A stretch of 64,000 nt of DNA from Enterobacillus tribolii (GTDB lineage: Bacteria; Pseudomonadota; Gammaproteobacteria; Enterobacterales; Enterobacteriaceae), in contig NZ_QRAP01000006.1 in NCBI RefSeq assembly GCF_003363015.1, positions 124,001 through 188,000 of the forward strand. The letters are read 5' to 3'. This document shows positions 63,721 to 64,000 of this stretch, one piece after another. The number at the start of each line of letters is the position of its first letter. Position 1 is the first letter of the stretch. Made by a program: the position numbers and the translations under genes. The notes beneath the pieces are model-generated. The model was not told where the DNA came from. It saw nothing but the letters and a program-made list of their open reading frames with translations, and searched no databases.

Positions 63721-64000
63721 ATGGTAAAAAATCGGTTGGTGGTGATATCCGGTTGTTCGGGAGGCGGTAAATCAACGCTGCTGGCCGAGCTGAACCGGCG
63801 GGGATTTACCGTGATCGGAGAACCCGGCAGGCGGGTGGTTGACGAAGCGCAGCGTGACGGCAGCGCGGCGTTGCCCTGGGTCGATATGACGGCCTTTTTA
63901 TTCTGTACGCTGGAAAAGGCACGGGAGGATTATCTTAGCGCCTGTAATGCGCGGGATTGGATCTTCTGCGATCGCGGCATCGTGGATGCGGCATCGGGTT
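63721..64000 (+). CDS. P-loop ATPase/kinase-like protein, N-terminal part (cut by window end)
   Basis: The first 93 codons of a gene that runs off the window. It begins MVKNRLVVISGCSGGGKSTL, with Walker A GCSGGGKST at 11-19. GEPGRRVVDEAQRDG and a Walker-B-like DWIFCDRGIVDAASG follow. The pattern fits the AAA_28-type ATPase family of predicted nucleotide or small-molecule kinases. GGAGG lies 6 nt before the ATG. Function unknown. Confidence 0.85.
   Translation, partial: MVKNRLVVISGCSGGGKSTLLAELNRRGFTVIGEPGRRVVDEAQRDGSAALPWVDMTAFLFCTLEKAREDYLSACNARDWIFCDRGIVDAASG

Overview
The window is chromosomal DNA from a member of the Enterobacterales. The run lon-hupB-ppiD-ybaV-fadM-queC-ybaE-cof-decR-mdlA-mdlB-glnK-amtB-tesB-ybaY-ybaZ-ffs matches the Escherichia coli order gene for gene. 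A second run, hemL-clcA-erpA-yadS-btuF-mtnN-dgt-degP, is also an E. coli-type block. The mix of extra genes (a FetMP-type iron operon, T6SS effector remnants, an emrRAB locus with its own outer-membrane gene) would suit Pectobacteriaceae (Dickeya, Brenneria, Pectobacterium type). That family placement is inference.

Layout. 1-16.86 kb: conserved core covering proteolysis and folding (lon, ppiD), nucleoid (hupB), queuosine (queC), HMP-PP phosphatase (cof), the MdlAB ABC exporter, nitrogen sensing (glnK-amtB behind a clear sigma-54 promoter with an NtrC-like site), thioesterases, and 4.5S RNA. 16.86-18.95 kb: AT-rich accessory patch with a broken zinc-metallopeptidase gene, its intact lipoprotein partner and a small membrane protein. 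18.99-22.8 kb: yghW-like gene, then an amidohydrolase/MFS pair divergent from a LysR regulator. 22.9-30.9 kb: an eight-gene iron operon (FTR1 permease, P19, DUF2318 Fe-S protein, two FtsX-type permeases, ATPase, TlpA-like lipoprotein, c-type cytochrome) behind a Fur-box-like site. 31.2-37.6 kb: MFS transporter, methyltransferase, two unknown secreted proteins, an SOS-boxed radical-SAM pair, and a LysE exporter. 37.7-47.2 kb: second core block ending in degP with a sigma-E promoter.

47.3-52.6 kb: a second AT-rich accessory island. It holds an intact metallopeptidase/lipoprotein pair, two wrecked 'evolved Hcp' genes (T6SS tube protein fused to a toxin tail), a stand-alone toxin-domain gene homologous to those tails, three related small membrane proteins that look like immunity genes, and long direct repeats in front of each hcp start. 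Several genes have paralogues in the 17-18.7 kb patch on the opposite strand. 52.67-53.05 kb: a lipoprotein with a TolA C-terminal-like domain.

53.2-64.0 kb: mprA(emrR)-outer-membrane factor-emrA-emrB efflux locus, a YgaY-like MFS, yicN-like DUF1198, an EamA transporter, an AraC regulator, a Dps with a long basic N-terminus, an SDR oxidoreductase, and the start of a P-loop ATPase cut by the window edge.

No tRNA, CRISPR array, complete IS element or prophage was recognised. The most unusual content is the decaying T6SS effector/immunity cassette array at 48.3-52.6 kb with its echo at 17.3-18.7 kb.
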